Assembly: GCA_030340625.1 (NCBI GenBank)
Contig: JAOPHQ010003985.1
Location: 82,501 to 146,500, forward strand
Origin: Merluccius polli
Taxonomy: Eukaryota; Chordata; Actinopteri; Gadiformes; Merlucciidae
DNA: 64,000 nt
Reading direction: 5' to 3'
The notes under the pieces are model-generated. The model searched no databases, was not told where the DNA came from, and worked only from the letters and a program-made list of their open reading frames with translations. Position numbers and translations under genes: made by a program. Shown piece by piece: positions 22,708 to 34,051 of this stretch. Within the stretch, counting starts at the first letter, position 1. Each line of letters opens with the position of its first letter.

Positions 22708-23030
22708 TAAGGTGTAACTGTACTGTAAAAGGAAGCCTTGTTTGTTCCTGTACTATTACCATGTTCTTACAATATCCTTTGGAATAAATCTGCTTTTTGA
22801 ATATGTTCTGCAATCTTACCAGGTAAGACCAGGAAAGTCTACAATTTATAGAGTAAGTAGAAGCTGTACAATAAAAGAAAGCCTTTGAGCCTTTGCACCA
22901 TAAAGAATATACAAATTTCCCTGCGGGAACAATAAAGTAAACTTAACTTAACACTTAACTAGTGTTTTATTCAATCGGAAAACGATGACAACAGAGGTAA
23001 ACACAACACAGTACAGTACTTCATCACTGG

Positions 23031-23278
23031 TTACACTTTGTAAAATGCTCTTATGTCTTTAAATAAGCGTCCAAGAATGCCCTTCCTATGCTCTTTCCCG
23101 AGCCAGTGGTTCCACTCAATGAACCTTAAGTTCATCTTCAAGGCCTTCTCTGTCATGTTCCCCGTGTACCTGTAGATGTCCTCCTTATAAGTCTGCCATG
23201 CACTTTCAATGTGCTGTGTATGAGCACCAGTCCCAGGGTGGACAAAATACCTCATTTTACCTGGTAGTGTATGTAGCC
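23031..23278 (-). pseudogene. IS1595/ISXO2-type (Merlin-like) transposase C-terminal fragment
   Basis: The minus-strand frame reads MRYFVHPGTGAHTQHIESAW and continues to GRLFKDIRAFYKV before a stop. The F-V-x-P-x-T-G-A-H-T-x-x-I-E motif is the third catalytic region of the ISXO2-like DDE transposase domain found in Merlin elements. Only about 80 residues remain, upstream is closed by a stop, and an LTR begins 30 bp away, so this is a truncated relic. The interval 22708-23030 to its left holds only partial repeat matches. Confidence 0.55.
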
Positions 23279-23308
23279 GTCATGGGACAACCGGTTGTAG
23301 TGTAATGA

Positions 23309-23702
23309 TGTTCATTGAGGAAGAAGGCCGCCGACTCAGGATCGCTTTTAACTCACTTTATTTGTTTAACTTTAGTTATATTTATCTATGAAGCAAATGG
23401 AGAGGAATTGTAAAATTCACGTGCGTGGAGCTCCCCCTTAGCTGGATATCTTAACAGATACGCTGCCTGGGGGTTTCTGCTTTCCCCCCGGATGTGTTGT
23501 TTGGTAGTACCTGGGCAGGCGTGGCCTCTATGACGCATACTATGCTCTGATTGGCTAGTGTTGAACGCCCGCCCCCAGTGTATTATGTGTGCTGCCATCT
23601 GGTGGCCAGGTGCGGTTAATACAACTTATATATTTATTTCTATTCCTTTGTGGCTATGTGTAGATATTACAGCCTGTTGATACATGTTATTTATTCTTAA
23701 CA
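23309..23702 (-). repeat. LTR 1 of a retrovirus-like family
   Basis: 394 bp beginning TGTTCATTGAGG and ending TTCTTAACA. It is nearly identical to 39881-40277 and more distantly similar to 33114-33513. Just to its right the minus strand reads AAGGGGGGAC, a good polypurine tract, so this is a 3' LTR of a minus-strand element. Its left flank (AATGA) matches neither candidate partner flank. Confidence 0.8.
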
Positions 23703-26700
23703 GTCCCCCCTTGGTCATCACTGATGACCATACTACGAATTACTAGTGCAATGTATCATATAAGGTCTAAAAATGGTGAGTATAAATTCAAGCGAAAAGA
23801 AAAAAAACCCACGGATTGGTTACCGTGGGTCAACATCAACATCACCAACCGACTTAGTTCGGGAAAACCCCCCACTATACAGGAGGAAAACCTGTCGCAT
23901 CTCTAAAGTGGACGGCATTCACCTTGGTGTGTCTCAAAGAATACATGGGCCGTAGCCAACAAACAGTAGACAAATTATCATCACATCATACAATCAATAT
24001 GTCATACCGTCATCACAGTATCTTAACGACACAAAGGCGCAGTAATAAATGCACAGTAATTTCATCATAAGAAATCCCTTCAAATACTTATATGCATGTA
24101 TAACCAAAATCGAATACCTCCAGGTATAAGGAACAGTAAACCTATATAAAACTTAAAAAAACACCCTGTAGACATGCATGCAATGGCTCAGGTGGTTTCC
24201 ATGCACGCAGGGTTCTCAAACATCATCACAGTGTTATCCCCCGTATCCGTAGCCGACCATCGGTCGGACAGTTCACAAATTTAATGTCCATCTGGTTATC
24301 CATAGGCAAGGCCCACATGACAAGGTTACTAGCACGCACCCATGTGTGCCTTGCCCACGGATCCACTGGCCAGCTCGGCCCTACCAGTAGGGCCGAGCAT
24401 ATTCTAGCAGCATCAAAAAATTCAGCAATCTCTTTATTACAGCAACCATAGGAAAACAGCATAACACATCCGAATTTAAACAATGCATTGTAATGACAAC
24501 CATGACCCATACTGTGCATTTAATAATTCAACATTCAAGTAAATCAGGTGCAATGTCCTCCTAGACACAGGTGCCGAACTCCAGGATATCAGGTACCACA
24601 GCCTGATCAAATCGGGGCGCTCCACTGTCCCCTGCACACTCTCGGGTACACCTGGTCACCTTTCTCCACCCTGGTTGGTGGTTCGTCCTTTGGCTCTGCA
24701 CTGTTTCTCGGAAATGTCAGTTTCTTGAGTGTCCCGTTCACTCTTTCCACCATTCCCAGTGAATGTAACATAACCGCTTGTTTGATGGGTAACTGCTGCA
24801 CCACCCGGTGTTGGCGCTGTAGTTTTGACACAGCAGTGGAAAGAGCTAACAAGTTAAGGTATTAAACACAGCATAACAGCATTAGGCGTTGTCGTAGTAA
24901 TTCCCAATTTTCTATGTCAATAAACTATTTAGCATATGCATTAGATCCTTTCCCAACAGATTGCTGAAGTATTTCCCAATGATTACTTTAACCTGGTCCT
25001 TGCAAATGTTTAAAGAACATATGTCTGACTTATGCAAATTCAACACTTAAACAAATAAAACGAAAAAAAAAACAAAAAACAAAAAATCTGAATGCACAAA
25101 TATTCCCCCCTTGTAAATAAAATGCAAAAATATTTCCCTCCTTGAAAATAAAATACTCTTGAAAATAAAATGCAACAATAGTCCCTCCTTGAAATAAAAT
25201 ACATTACTTAAAATAAAATGCACTACTTATTCCCCCCTCGTGACTTTGAAAAAGTCACGCAAAATTAACACAAAGTTAAGCATGTTGCATTCATTCTTCC
25301 TGCTTATATTGACCATATTGATGATATCATAAAATATATGCATATGACAGTGATTCTGGGTCCTAGTTTATCAAACCTTTTGGAACAACTATTTTAGTCT
25401 TCTAGCGTTACCTTTAAATCTTATGCCCACATTATTTTAATTTACTTTTAGACTAGGTAAACTTATTCAATTGTTCTAATAAGGCCAAATTCATGAGCTA
25501 GTCTCACCCCACCGGAAGATCTCTTCCCAGTTACCCTTTCAGCAGCTGAAGAGAGGTCTTTCCAGGTCGGGTTACCATCATCCAGTCGAAAACCACCTCT
25601 AGGAGATGAAAAAAGAGTATCATGACGGTAGGGAAGAACTCACCCCCCCATCAGGATGAAGCACTTCTCTGCAATCCAGTCACTGCCAATGCACAACAAA
25701 TCATAATTATAGAGTGTTAACATCTTTCAACATCAATCGCTTGTGAATAATCAATCATTAAAAGAATCAAAAGAAAATTAAAAATATAGTGTATAAAAAC
25801 ACATCACATTCAGATAAGACTGTCAGCCATGTTGCCTCCTAATATGAAACTTATCAACCGCTGGTAACAGGAATGTTCCTGCTGTTCATTTTGTGTATGC
25901 GGTCCATTTCAATGTCCAAATATGAGTTTGAGTCCATTTAGGGCAGGAACCCCAGATCAACTGTCCTCTCTCTAATGGACCCCCCTCCATTGTCCTGGGG
26001 GAAGAGAGACCAGAACCAACCAGTATCTTTGCAAAGAAAACATCTAACACAATACAACAAACAATATGTAGACAGTGGTTTCTTATTATGTAATTATAGA
26101 TCAGGCATGTCTTAACCCTATATGGTCTTATATCATTACTAATCTAAGTAGTTCAAACCATATGTGAAAGTTATATCAAAACAAACTTGCATACAAAGGT
26201 GAGTCAAACGATAGGTGTATATGGTGAATGAAGTTAAAATTGAATATATATATATATATCCACACACAATCATTGAATAGTTTTGCTTACTAAAAATGGA
26301 TATGGCTCAAATAAACCAACCTCAATTCCCTCATTGTCATCGCCCAAGTCACCTCTAATAATCAAATGGCACCTGTGTGTGTGTCCCAGGTGAAAACCCT
26401 CTGGTCCATCTAAGAATCATAACCTCAGCAATGGTCAGCATCATTGAGCAAAAACAAAACATCGTACATAAAAACAAGACAATGGACACCACATTATGAA
26501 GGTAAACTGAGCAACCCAAAAATTGACTATTAATTGTTACACCCCTACACTGTGTATCAGGTTATGACTCTACCACACTCCCATATCGTCGCTTGAGGCG
26601 GGAGCAAAGTCCCTGGACTGTTAGTCCCCAGCGCTGGTTGACCTCTGGACTACTGTGGACGAGTGGTAGAGGAGATAACTTCTGATTTAAATGAAACTAT

Positions 26701-28350
26701 CAGATAGGGCCGTATTATGCCCATCAACCATCTTATGCACAAATACTCATGAGGGGGTACCAGGGGTTCGGGGCTTCATGTGACGTGACTGAGCTGTTGG
26801 TCTGCTATTTGTCCTATAAAGCACAAAACACTCACACAAACAGTTAAAAGTATAAAACAAATACACAAAGAAAACAAAATCAACAGGAAACAAAAACAAA
26901 TAACAGACATATATACATAGTTGACCTGATCTTCAACCGTCCTAATGTTCGCATTGCTTTCTTCGTTATGTTTCATTATGTCTATTATTATTATTATTAT
27001 TATTATCATTAACATCATTATTATTATTACCACTACTATTATAAGGTAAACCCCTACATAACTCTATAATGCCTCCCTCCTTTGTTAGATCTCCTTATCT
27101 AAATTACCTCCTGCGGCTTTATCTCTGCTCTGTCCCTCTCTCTCTAGACCACATTTCTCTCTTTACCTTCTTTAACTTTCTTACACTTTCCCTTCTTCTA
27201 TCCTTCTGTCTACTTCCCTCTGTCTTTCTAAATAAATCCTCCTGTTATAAGAATTACCACTTACTGTCCCCATCTCATTGTGTCCTGTCCAACTTCCCTT
27301 TCCTCCTTTGTTAACCTTATAATTTCTTATCATTAATAAAAACAAAAAGAGGTGTTCATGATCTTTCTTTGGAAGGGGCATGGAGGTCCCCTCCTTCTCT
27401 TAAGGTTAAAGGAAAGAATAAAACAAAGAGTTAATGTCAATTTTAACACCTTCCTATTACTGACAAGTTGATGCTTATGAATAATCAGTTTTTACACAAC
27501 AACACTTTTCATCGCAGTAATGACATCTGCTAACATAGTTATTTATAAATGTATATGTCTAGATAATAACATTAAACCAAATTATTGTATTGGGCTCCAT
27601 TCTGCCTTCTCCCCTTGCATTCTAGGAGCGCACAACTTCATTCACACTCCATTCACACTTGCAAACGCAGACTGGCAAACGCCATTCCTTTGTCCCCTTC
27701 TTCATGGTCAGTCGTCGGGGGAGGGGGAAAGTCTGGGTAGTCTGGGTGGGGGTAAGGGTGGTCGAGGGGTAGGGGGTCTTGGGGGCCATTTTGGGGACTC
27801 CCAAAATGGCTGACAGGGATTTGTAATCTATGCTCCCTGCTGTGTTACTAGGCCTACCAGTTAATATTGTGTATATGCCCAACTATGTGTGTGCCCATAT
27901 GTACAAGTGCTCCAACTCCACTTGCACTGTTAGGTATATGTCTATAGGTTAGATAGATGAGTTTACCGTCTCTCCCTAGACTTAGCCTAGCCATTAGCCT
28001 CCACTTGGGCCAAATGGCTAGGAACACAAGAATGTTACCATCCCCCCTGGAACAATGAGCCATAAACCACCCCCCGTGGTGGGCTATCTTCAGTTCTAAA
28101 TACCTAGCATATCCGCTAGGCCCTCGTGTTAGCTTATGTGGCTAATGCTACCATGCTTCTGTTAAGAACAAAGACCCATATGAGATAACCCACGTGTTGG
28201 GCTATCGTCAGTTACATGTACCATATTCTGCAGACAAAGCTAAGATGCACCCTAGCAAAGTTAGCAAGCGTTAGCACATACAGGATTATGTACACAAACG
28301 TGGGTTATTGTGTTTCATGCAAGTTAGCGTAGTTCTTTGAGAATGCAGTG
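23703..28350 (-). mobile_element. degenerate internal region of the LTR family
   Basis: About 4.6 kb between LTR 1 and the Harbinger insertion with no intact ORF. Around 24607-24852 the minus strand still reads HSLGMVERVNGTLKKL followed by KGDQVYPRVCRGQW, resembling the end of a retroviral-type integrase. A Pro/Thr-rich frame near 27730-27830 could be gag residue. Two imperfect copies of a roughly 130-bp block lie at about 28050-28095 and 28180-28215. The rest is AT-rich and unrecognised. It is an old, non-functional relic. Confidence 0.5.
24607..24852 (-). pseudogene. retroviral-type integrase remnant
   Basis: An 81-codon open stretch whose middle has the V-E-R-V-N-G-T-L-K motif around the third catalytic acid of retroviral integrases, followed by a short SH3-like-region match (KGDQVYPRV). 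Both sides are closed by stops. It lies where a 3' pol end is expected inside a minus-strand element ending at LTR 1. Similarity is by eye and short. Confidence 0.45.
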
Positions 28351-28803
28351 TTACTGTGCGTTCACACCAAAAGCGCACAAAGAGGAATCCTCCTTGTCCA
28401 GTCCACCTAAGTCGCTTTTGTCGCTTCTGTCCCCCTTCAGAATGTTCGTTCTTGCGTTTTTTTTAATTTAAAGGGCCAGCGCGCCACACGCGCTAAACAC
28501 CACCACGCAACTACTGCTGTAGCACAGCCCAATTACCGACATCGTTGATCACGGAGAGTTACTTGATAAAGTCATTAAAAACAGAATTACTCCCTAATTA
28601 TATTGATCATCCCAAATAGACACTGATTTTGCCAAATCTTTAAGCAAAAGTTATAAGAACAGCGTTTATTTATTCTAGCCTACTGTCAATCATTTCATTC
28701 TAGTTGTGAAGTGTAGTGCGATTGGTTAGTTAGATTGACGATAAGGTGAGCCAATGAATTGCATTCCCGCTCTAATGTGGCGTTCTAGAAAACAAACATG
28801 TTC

Positions 28804-28811
28804 TATAAATA
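28804..28811 (+). promoter_or_regulatory. TATA box of the Harbinger transposase
   Basis: TATAAATA lies 37 bp before the transposase ATG, inside the element, with no other start between. The short leader would be about 10 nt if initiation is at the usual distance. Confidence 0.5.
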
Positions 28812-28847
28812 GCTGCACTTAACTCAGTTGCGTATCGCGTTATCGAT

Positions 28848-30068
28848 ATGGATGATAGGGAGATAGTTGCATTTGGTGTAGCCCTGCTGTACTTAAGAAG
28901 ACGCCGTCCTCGTCGCCGGATTTGGGTGCACGAAATCCTCCAGGGACGTGAGCAGCACGGCGAATTTCACCGGCTGGTGCAGGAGCTGCGGCTGGATGGC
29001 GAGCGATTCCAGCGCTACTTCCGTCTGGACAGGGAGCAATTTGACCGGTTGCTGTCAACGGTTGGGCCCGTCATTACCATGACGACAACTAATTACCGGC
29101 ATCCAATTCCTCCCGCTGAGCGCTTGGCGATTTGCCTGCGGTTCCTGGCCACGGGGGACTCGTACCGCACAATAGCGTGCAGCTATCGTGTGGGCGTGAG
29201 CACCGTGGCACGCATCGTTACCCAGGTCACCACGGCTATATGGGATGCCTTGGTCCCGGAGTTCATGCCGGTGCCCACCACAGAAGACTGGAGGAGCATT
29301 GCAGAGGGCTTCCATCGCAGGTGGGCCTTCCCCAACTGCCTTGGGTCCATTGATGGGAAGCACGTAGTCATCAGAGCCCCAGACAACTCCGGGTCTCTGT
29401 TCTACAATTACAAGGGGACCTACTCCGTCGTGCTCCTTGCAGTGGTGGACTCGGAGTATTGCTTTCGAGTGGTGGATGTGGGCAGCTATGGGAGGACCAG
29501 TGACGGCGGTGTCCTGGCAAATTCCAACTTTGGCCAGAAGTTGCTGGATGGGACCCTTGACCTGCCGCCGGATGCTCTGCTGCCAGGGGCTGATCATATG
29601 GGACGACAGCCTTACGTGTTTGTGGCGGATGAGGCCTTCCCGCTGCGCCGCAACCTCATGCGGCCTTTTCCAGGGCACCAGTCAGGCAGTCACAGGGTGT
29701 TTAATTTCAGGTTGTCCCATGCAAGGCTGATTGTTGAGAATACCTTTGGTATTCTTACATCCCAGTGGCGTATGTACAGAGGAGTCATTGGGGTCAGCCC
29801 TGCAAATGTGGACGCCTGCGTGAAAGCCACCTGTGTCCTGCATAATTTCCTCAGGCGGACGTCCAAGACCACCAACAGGACAACCAGGGCAGCTGCAGGC
29901 CAACCAGGACCATTGCGAGCACCATCAGCAGACGGCGATGCTGTGGGCCTACAGCCAGTCGCCCGGGTAGGCAGCAACAACGCCAGTCGGGAGGCCATCC
30001 GTGTGAGGGAAACATTGGTGTCCTACTTCTCCAATGAGGGAGCTGCAACCTGGCAACCTGCACTTTGA
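28848..30068 (+). CDS. PIF/Harbinger DDE transposase (HARBI1-like)
   Basis: Intronless 406-residue ORF, close to the usual 350-450 residues of Harbinger nucleases. It should cut and join transposon ends at TWA targets. The N-terminus carries a basic patch (LRRRRPRRRIWVH, residues 16-28) and a helix-turn-helix-like region (about 97-125, ATGDSYRTIACSYRVGVST). The nuclease core has the three acids in family context: Asp in GSIDGKH (about 169), Asp in VADEAFPL (about 261) and Glu in IVENTFG (about 297). The tail ends VLHNFLRR and then low-complexity sequence. The ATG follows a TATA box. No stop or frameshift is seen, so it is probably functional; the partner protein is the convergent MADF/BESS gene. 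Confidence 0.95.
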   Translation: MDDREIVAFGVALLYLRRRRPRRRIWVHEILQGREQHGEFHRLVQELRLDGERFQRYFRLDREQFDRLLSTVGPVITMTTTNYRHPIPPAERLAICLRFLATGDSYRTIACSYRVGVSTVARIVTQVTTAIWDALVPEFMPVPTTEDWRSIAEGFHRRWAFPNCLGSIDGKHVVIRAPDNSGSLFYNYKGTYSVVLLAVVDSEYCFRVVDVGSYGRTSDGGVLANSNFGQKLLDGTLDLPPDALLPGADHMGRQPYVFVADEAFPLRRNLMRPFPGHQSGSHRVFNFRLSHARLIVENTFGILTSQWRMYRGVIGVSPANVDACVKATCVLHNFLRRTSKTTNRTTRAAAGQPGPLRAPSADGDAVGLQPVARVGSNNASREAIRVRETLVSYFSNEGAATWQPAL

Positions 30069-30481
30069 TACTCATTTTAAAACGGCTCTTTTAAGAGCCA
30101 CCCAATGCAATTAAAAAGCATAATTCCATAGCTATCATTAAATGTCATGTCAAAAAACACTAATTAAAAACCTTAAGCACCTAGTCTTAACAATGATATC
30201 AACTAAACCAATTGCACTTAACTTTACCAAGAAGAGTTGTTCTTTTTAATTAAGGGTAATTCTCACAAACTGCTCATGAATGTGTGGGAAATTTCATTTT
30301 ATTAAATGATCAGGTATTAACTCAGCCTTCAAAACATGAAAGCAATAAAAAAATAAAATCAGAAAAAACTAATTTGTACTTGAGTGTGTGTGAATGCATG
30401 TGTGTTAACATCTATTTTCAATAAACAAACAATATACAGAAAACACAAACATTTAAGAACAATAACAATAGAACTAATCAA

Positions 30482-30483
<2 letters not shown>

Positions 30484-30521
<38 letters not shown>
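30484..30521. repeat. (GT)n microsatellite between the two Harbinger genes
   Basis: About 19 GT units between the 3' ends of the convergent transposase and MADF genes. AATAAA hexamers at 30344-30354 could serve the transposase transcript. Confidence 0.9.
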
Positions 30522-30523
<2 letters not shown>

Positions 30524-30586
30524 GAGGCCAGTGAGGGAGAGATAACAGGGTGCAGCTGACAGCATTGCGAGGGTTAGACATACCGC

Positions 30587-32157
30587 TCACAATGTTGTCA
30601 GCTGCACCTCGTTGCCCTGAACCCAAGATCCCTCCCTCAGCTTGGCCTCATACACCTGGCGATAGAAATCGAATTTCAGGTGCTCCCTGGTTTGAAAAGA
30701 TAACGTACGGAAGTCCTTTAAAAGGCTTTTAAAAAAAAGGCTGTCATTGTCCTCCTCTGGAGGAGGGGGCAGAAAGGGGGTAGGCGGTGGCCTATTGCTC
30801 ACCGCCTCTAAGGCTAGGAGCATTCGCTCCTCGAACTCATTCCCAGCCAACCTCCTTTTTTTAATGGATCCCTGCTCTGCACTCCTTCCTGCAGATGTCG
30901 TTGCTATAGGCTGCAGCTGCTCATCATTTTGCTCCTGTTCCTGCTCCTCATCATCCTCCTCCTGATCCTCACTCTCCGAATCCTCCCCCTCCATGTTGCT
31001 GGAGGTGGAGCGGTCCTCCAGGAACGGATTTAAGAAAGCCATGATGGCGGCGTAGCGCCATGGCTTTACTTTACTGGCTGCTGCCCCACTCCTCCTCCTG
31101 TCTTTCTCCTTTTTCTTCTCTTTCCTCAACTGCCCCCTCAAATATTTCCACTTCTTCTTGCACTCACTATCTATTGAATAGACAACACACAACACACACA
31201 AATGGAATGTGAATATCAATACATGAAATCGCAGGTTGCACGTTATATTATTTTCTGAAACCAGACAGATCAAATGGTAGACCTACTACAATTTCATTAT
31301 AATTGTTAAGCTTCAAGCAGTCACAACACATTAAATATTATACTGTACCAGGGGTGGAGTGGGGCACTAAAAGCCACCGGGAGAACCGTTGTGCAGGGTA
31401 ATCATGAATGAGATATAGACAGTAAGCAAGTGGGGTAGCACTTTACTTGAATGCGGGTGCCTCCCATAGCCGGGTGGATCGCAGGTAACGTACCAGCGCT
31501 ATCCACGGTGCTGAATCCTCGAATCATGTCACTCAAGTAAAGTGTTACCGCAAGTGGTATAAATATTGGTTGGACGTTGATTTAATGAAATAGTATAGTC
31601 TGGGAGATTTTCGCGGAGGGAAGAGCCTTGAAGTGGAATAAGTGGTCGGCCGACCTGACTTCGCAGGCCGGCCGACCAACCGAGAAAACTCCCGATCGTC
31701 CCGACGGCCACTCGCCCCTCTCTACTGTACATTAAAATATGCATGCTGTACACCAGGGACGAATGAACAAAACTGGCGGCAACTTTTTCGACGGGCAAAG
31801 TTTTTCGGCGGGCAAAGGTTTTCGGCGGGCATCGTAAACCTGCCATTTGGCACAATTAATAAAAAATAACGGAATTGTAACGAACAGTTAACTATATTGT
31901 AATCTCGTTTTGCCATATGATCTCTGATAAAACGGTTTGAAGAAGTCATCCTGCATTCACATAAAGCAATATGCAACGCTAGTATACAATCTCCTTTCCT
32001 ACAAACATACAATTAAAAGCTCACCGGGCAAACCAACGACAATAGCGACTTGTTTCCACGCATCGGCTGTCTTCAGTTGATCCCTGTAGGCGAACAAGGT
32101 TAGATCATACAGGACTGGGTGTTCTGCTACGGCAGCGATCAACATTTCCAGCGACAT
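30587..32157 (-). CDS. MADF/BESS accessory (Myb-like) protein of the Harbinger element, two exons
   Basis: Exon 1 is 32157-32025 (ATG at 32155-32157, donor GTGAGC) and exon 2 is 31170-30587 after a YAG acceptor. Together they give 717 nt, 238 residues plus stop, in one frame. The exon junction falls inside a MADF domain: exon 1 encodes AVAEHPVLYDLTLFAYRDQL and exon 2 continues ECKKKWKYLRGQLRKEKKK. The middle is acidic (EDSESEDQEEDDEEQEQEQ). The C-terminus has a BESS-like motif (DSLFFKSLLKDFRTL). In Harbinger elements this DNA-binding partner brings the transposase into the nucleus and to the ends. The acidic run and BESS suggest protein-protein contact. Both exons look undamaged. Confidence 0.88.
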
Positions 32158-32471
32158 CTTGGAACTAATGTTTGGTAGGAACTAAAGTTACGCGGGTTGT
32201 TTTCGGGGACAGATCTGACCGAGGGACGACGGCAGAACGAGACATCCCCATTGGCTATCATGGATTTTCCACCTTTCCCTCCTAGTCGCGTCATAGCTCA
32301 TTTACATAAAGTTGGAGGATTTTTAACTTTTTTTATCCTCCTAAGTCGCCTAGTCCACCCGAGTCCGCCTATTCCTCTTTTCCCTCTTTGTCCGCCTGGC
32401 GCCCAATACACAATGAATGACTTCCGGGATCATTTTCCTCTTTGTGCGCTTTTGGTGTGAACGCACAGTTA

Positions 32472-33113
32472 GTAACAATGTTAGTAGCGATCTGTACCCT
32501 ATCGCTCTCCGTTTTCCACTCTCCTATACTCTAGGGGTTATGCCCCAAATTTATATTCCCAGTTTTGTACTGAGTTTTAATTTTTTTTTTTTTTATTATT
32601 ATTTTTAATTTATTTTTTTTTTTTTTTATACTCTAAAGCTCCCGCGCCGAGTTTTTATATTCCCAAGTTTGTATTAAGTTTTAAATTTTATACTCTAAAA
32701 GCTCCCGCGCCGAGTTTTTTTAGCCTCCCAGGCTCCGTGCCGAGGTTTAATAATACATACAGTACTGGCCTCTTGGTTCTTCTATTTGTCGTACAATGGC
32801 GACTAATATAATTTAATCAATCCCAATTTGAGTATTCAGCGCCTGTTCATTTTACGTCGGCTTAACTATAACGACTATGGACCGAAGAACCAAAGCTCTA
32901 CCACAACGTACGCTAGCAGCTCTGTCACCTAATAATCCTATATCTATCTATGTGCAGTTTTAGCCTGAGCAATGGGCACTGCTTACCTCCTGTTATGGCG
33001 CCATGTGGCAGAGCTGATGAGTCGTACGGCTGCAGTGCGGCCAAAGTTCCAAGGTTCCAAATAAAGCCTCTCTTTCCCCGAATCACGTCGGGAAGTCACC
33101 AGAATGTGGGGTT
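32472..33113 (-). mobile_element. 5' leader of the LTR element (right of Harbinger)
   Basis: Continues the interrupted element up to LTR 2. It contains T-rich low complexity (32578-32630) and tandem CTCCCGCGCCGAG blocks. From about 32750 it is homologous to 39527-39880. At 33082-33101 the minus strand reads TGGTGACTTCCCGACGTGAT, close to a tRNA-Trp primer site (TGGTGACCCCGACGTGAT) with an inserted base and a mismatch. Confidence 0.6.
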
Positions 33114-33513
33114 TGTGTCCCGGGGAAGAAGGCTGCCGACAACAGGAAACGCTTATAACTCACTTTATTTGTTTAGCTTTAAGTTATTTAACTATGAACC
33201 AGAAGGAGAGGTATTATATGTATATCACGCTGCGTGGAGGACCCCAAGCGTTGCATCCTCAGTCGCTTTGCTTCCTTCCTTTGCGCTGCCTGGGGTGTTC
33301 TGCCTTGAGCCGGCGGAAGTTCCGCCGGTAGTCACTGGGCAGGAGGCGTGGCCTCCATGACGCACAATGGCCAGCGTTAAGCGCCGCCTCCAGTATATCG
33401 TTTGGCGCCATCATGTGTTGAGGTGCAGTTACTACAACTTGTATATTTATTTCTACTCCTGGCTATGTGCAGATATTTTACAGCCTGATGATACATGTTA
33501 TTAATTCGCAACA
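33114..33513 (-). repeat. LTR 2, diverged member of the same family
   Basis: About 400 bp. It shares blocks such as AACTCACTTTATTTGTTTA, GGCGTGGCCTC and CAGCCTG.TGATACATGTTA with LTRs 1 and 3 but differs at many positions. It starts 12 bases after a tRNA-Trp-like site, so it is a 5' LTR. The right boundary at 33513 abuts an open coding exon. Confidence 0.75.
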
Positions 33514-34051
33514 GAGGGAAATCGCACTCCCAATCAACTGTGGTTCTTAGGCCAATACCACTCCTCCGAAGACCAAGTTCATGAGGTACATATCTGTCAA
33601 ATGCTCTTTGTCAACATTATCTTGCAGTTATTATAGTAATTGCATTAATAATTAGCCTGGCTAACACCATTCCCCATGCCAGATAAGAGATTGTGATTAT
33701 ATTAAAAGGATTATAATATTCGGGGCGCATGCAGGTGGCTTTCATTGGTGTGTCGACCATACTTGCTCGCTGAGCTAAATCTAAACCCTAGCATGTTTGT
33801 TTCGGTTCACTTTAGCTAATATACAACTTTTCCTGCAGGATTTACACATTCCTCCCATCGACTGGGAGGACAGTGGCCTCATTCCGGATCCTAACTGTGG
33901 TGTCCATGTGCCCGAGAGTGACTACCCTCTCATGCCTGAGGAACTTGCGGGACTTCATGCAGCAGTGGACCCACTGGCACCGTCCACATGCATGGGGGTG
34001 GACATATACATGGCTGCAGTGCAGTACATGCAAAACTTAGGGTATATATAA
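33514..34051 (+). pseudogene. integrase-core-domain-like gene, last exon(s), 5' part cut off by an LTR
   Basis: The exon piece 33514-33585 (24 codons: GNRTPNQLWFLGQYHSSEDQ) ends at a GT donor. Exon 33839-34051 follows a TTTTCCTGCAG acceptor in phase 0 and runs 70 codons (DLHIPPIDWEDSGLIPDPNC, then GVHVPESDYPLMPEELAG, ending NLGYI) to TAA. The pattern N-R-T-P-x-Q-L-W, a W-D/E-x-x-G linker, G-V-x-V-P and a V-D-P-L-x-x-S block resembles the C-terminal part of the multicopy integrase-core (rve-type DDE) proteins of fish and invertebrates. That assignment is from memory of the family and not verified. The open frame begins exactly at the LTR 2 border, so the 5' half is missing. It converges with the HECT-like gene. 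Confidence 0.5.

Larger units (their letters stand above)
28354..32468 (+). mobile_element. complete PIF/Harbinger DNA transposon
   Basis: 4115-bp element with perfect 34-bp terminal inverted repeats (28354-28387 and 32435-32468; outer end CTGTGCGTTCACACCAAAAG) and TTA on both sides (28351-28353, 32469-32471), the canonical Harbinger target. Subterminal blocks rich in CCTAAGTCGC/GTCCACC occur at both ends. It carries a transposase gene on + and a spliced MADF/BESS gene on -, converging on a (GT)n tract, the two-gene layout of autonomous Harbinger elements. It is inserted into the leader of the LTR element; homologous uninserted sequence is near 39220. Confidence 0.95.

Noticed and set aside
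26776..27033. Hydrophobic 85-codon frame
   Set aside because: The N-terminal Ile run is a translated (ATT)n repeat; no support for an envelope-type gene.
29055..29678. Minus-strand 207-codon frame
   Set aside because: Antisense of the Harbinger transposase, which has clear catalytic motifs on the plus strand.
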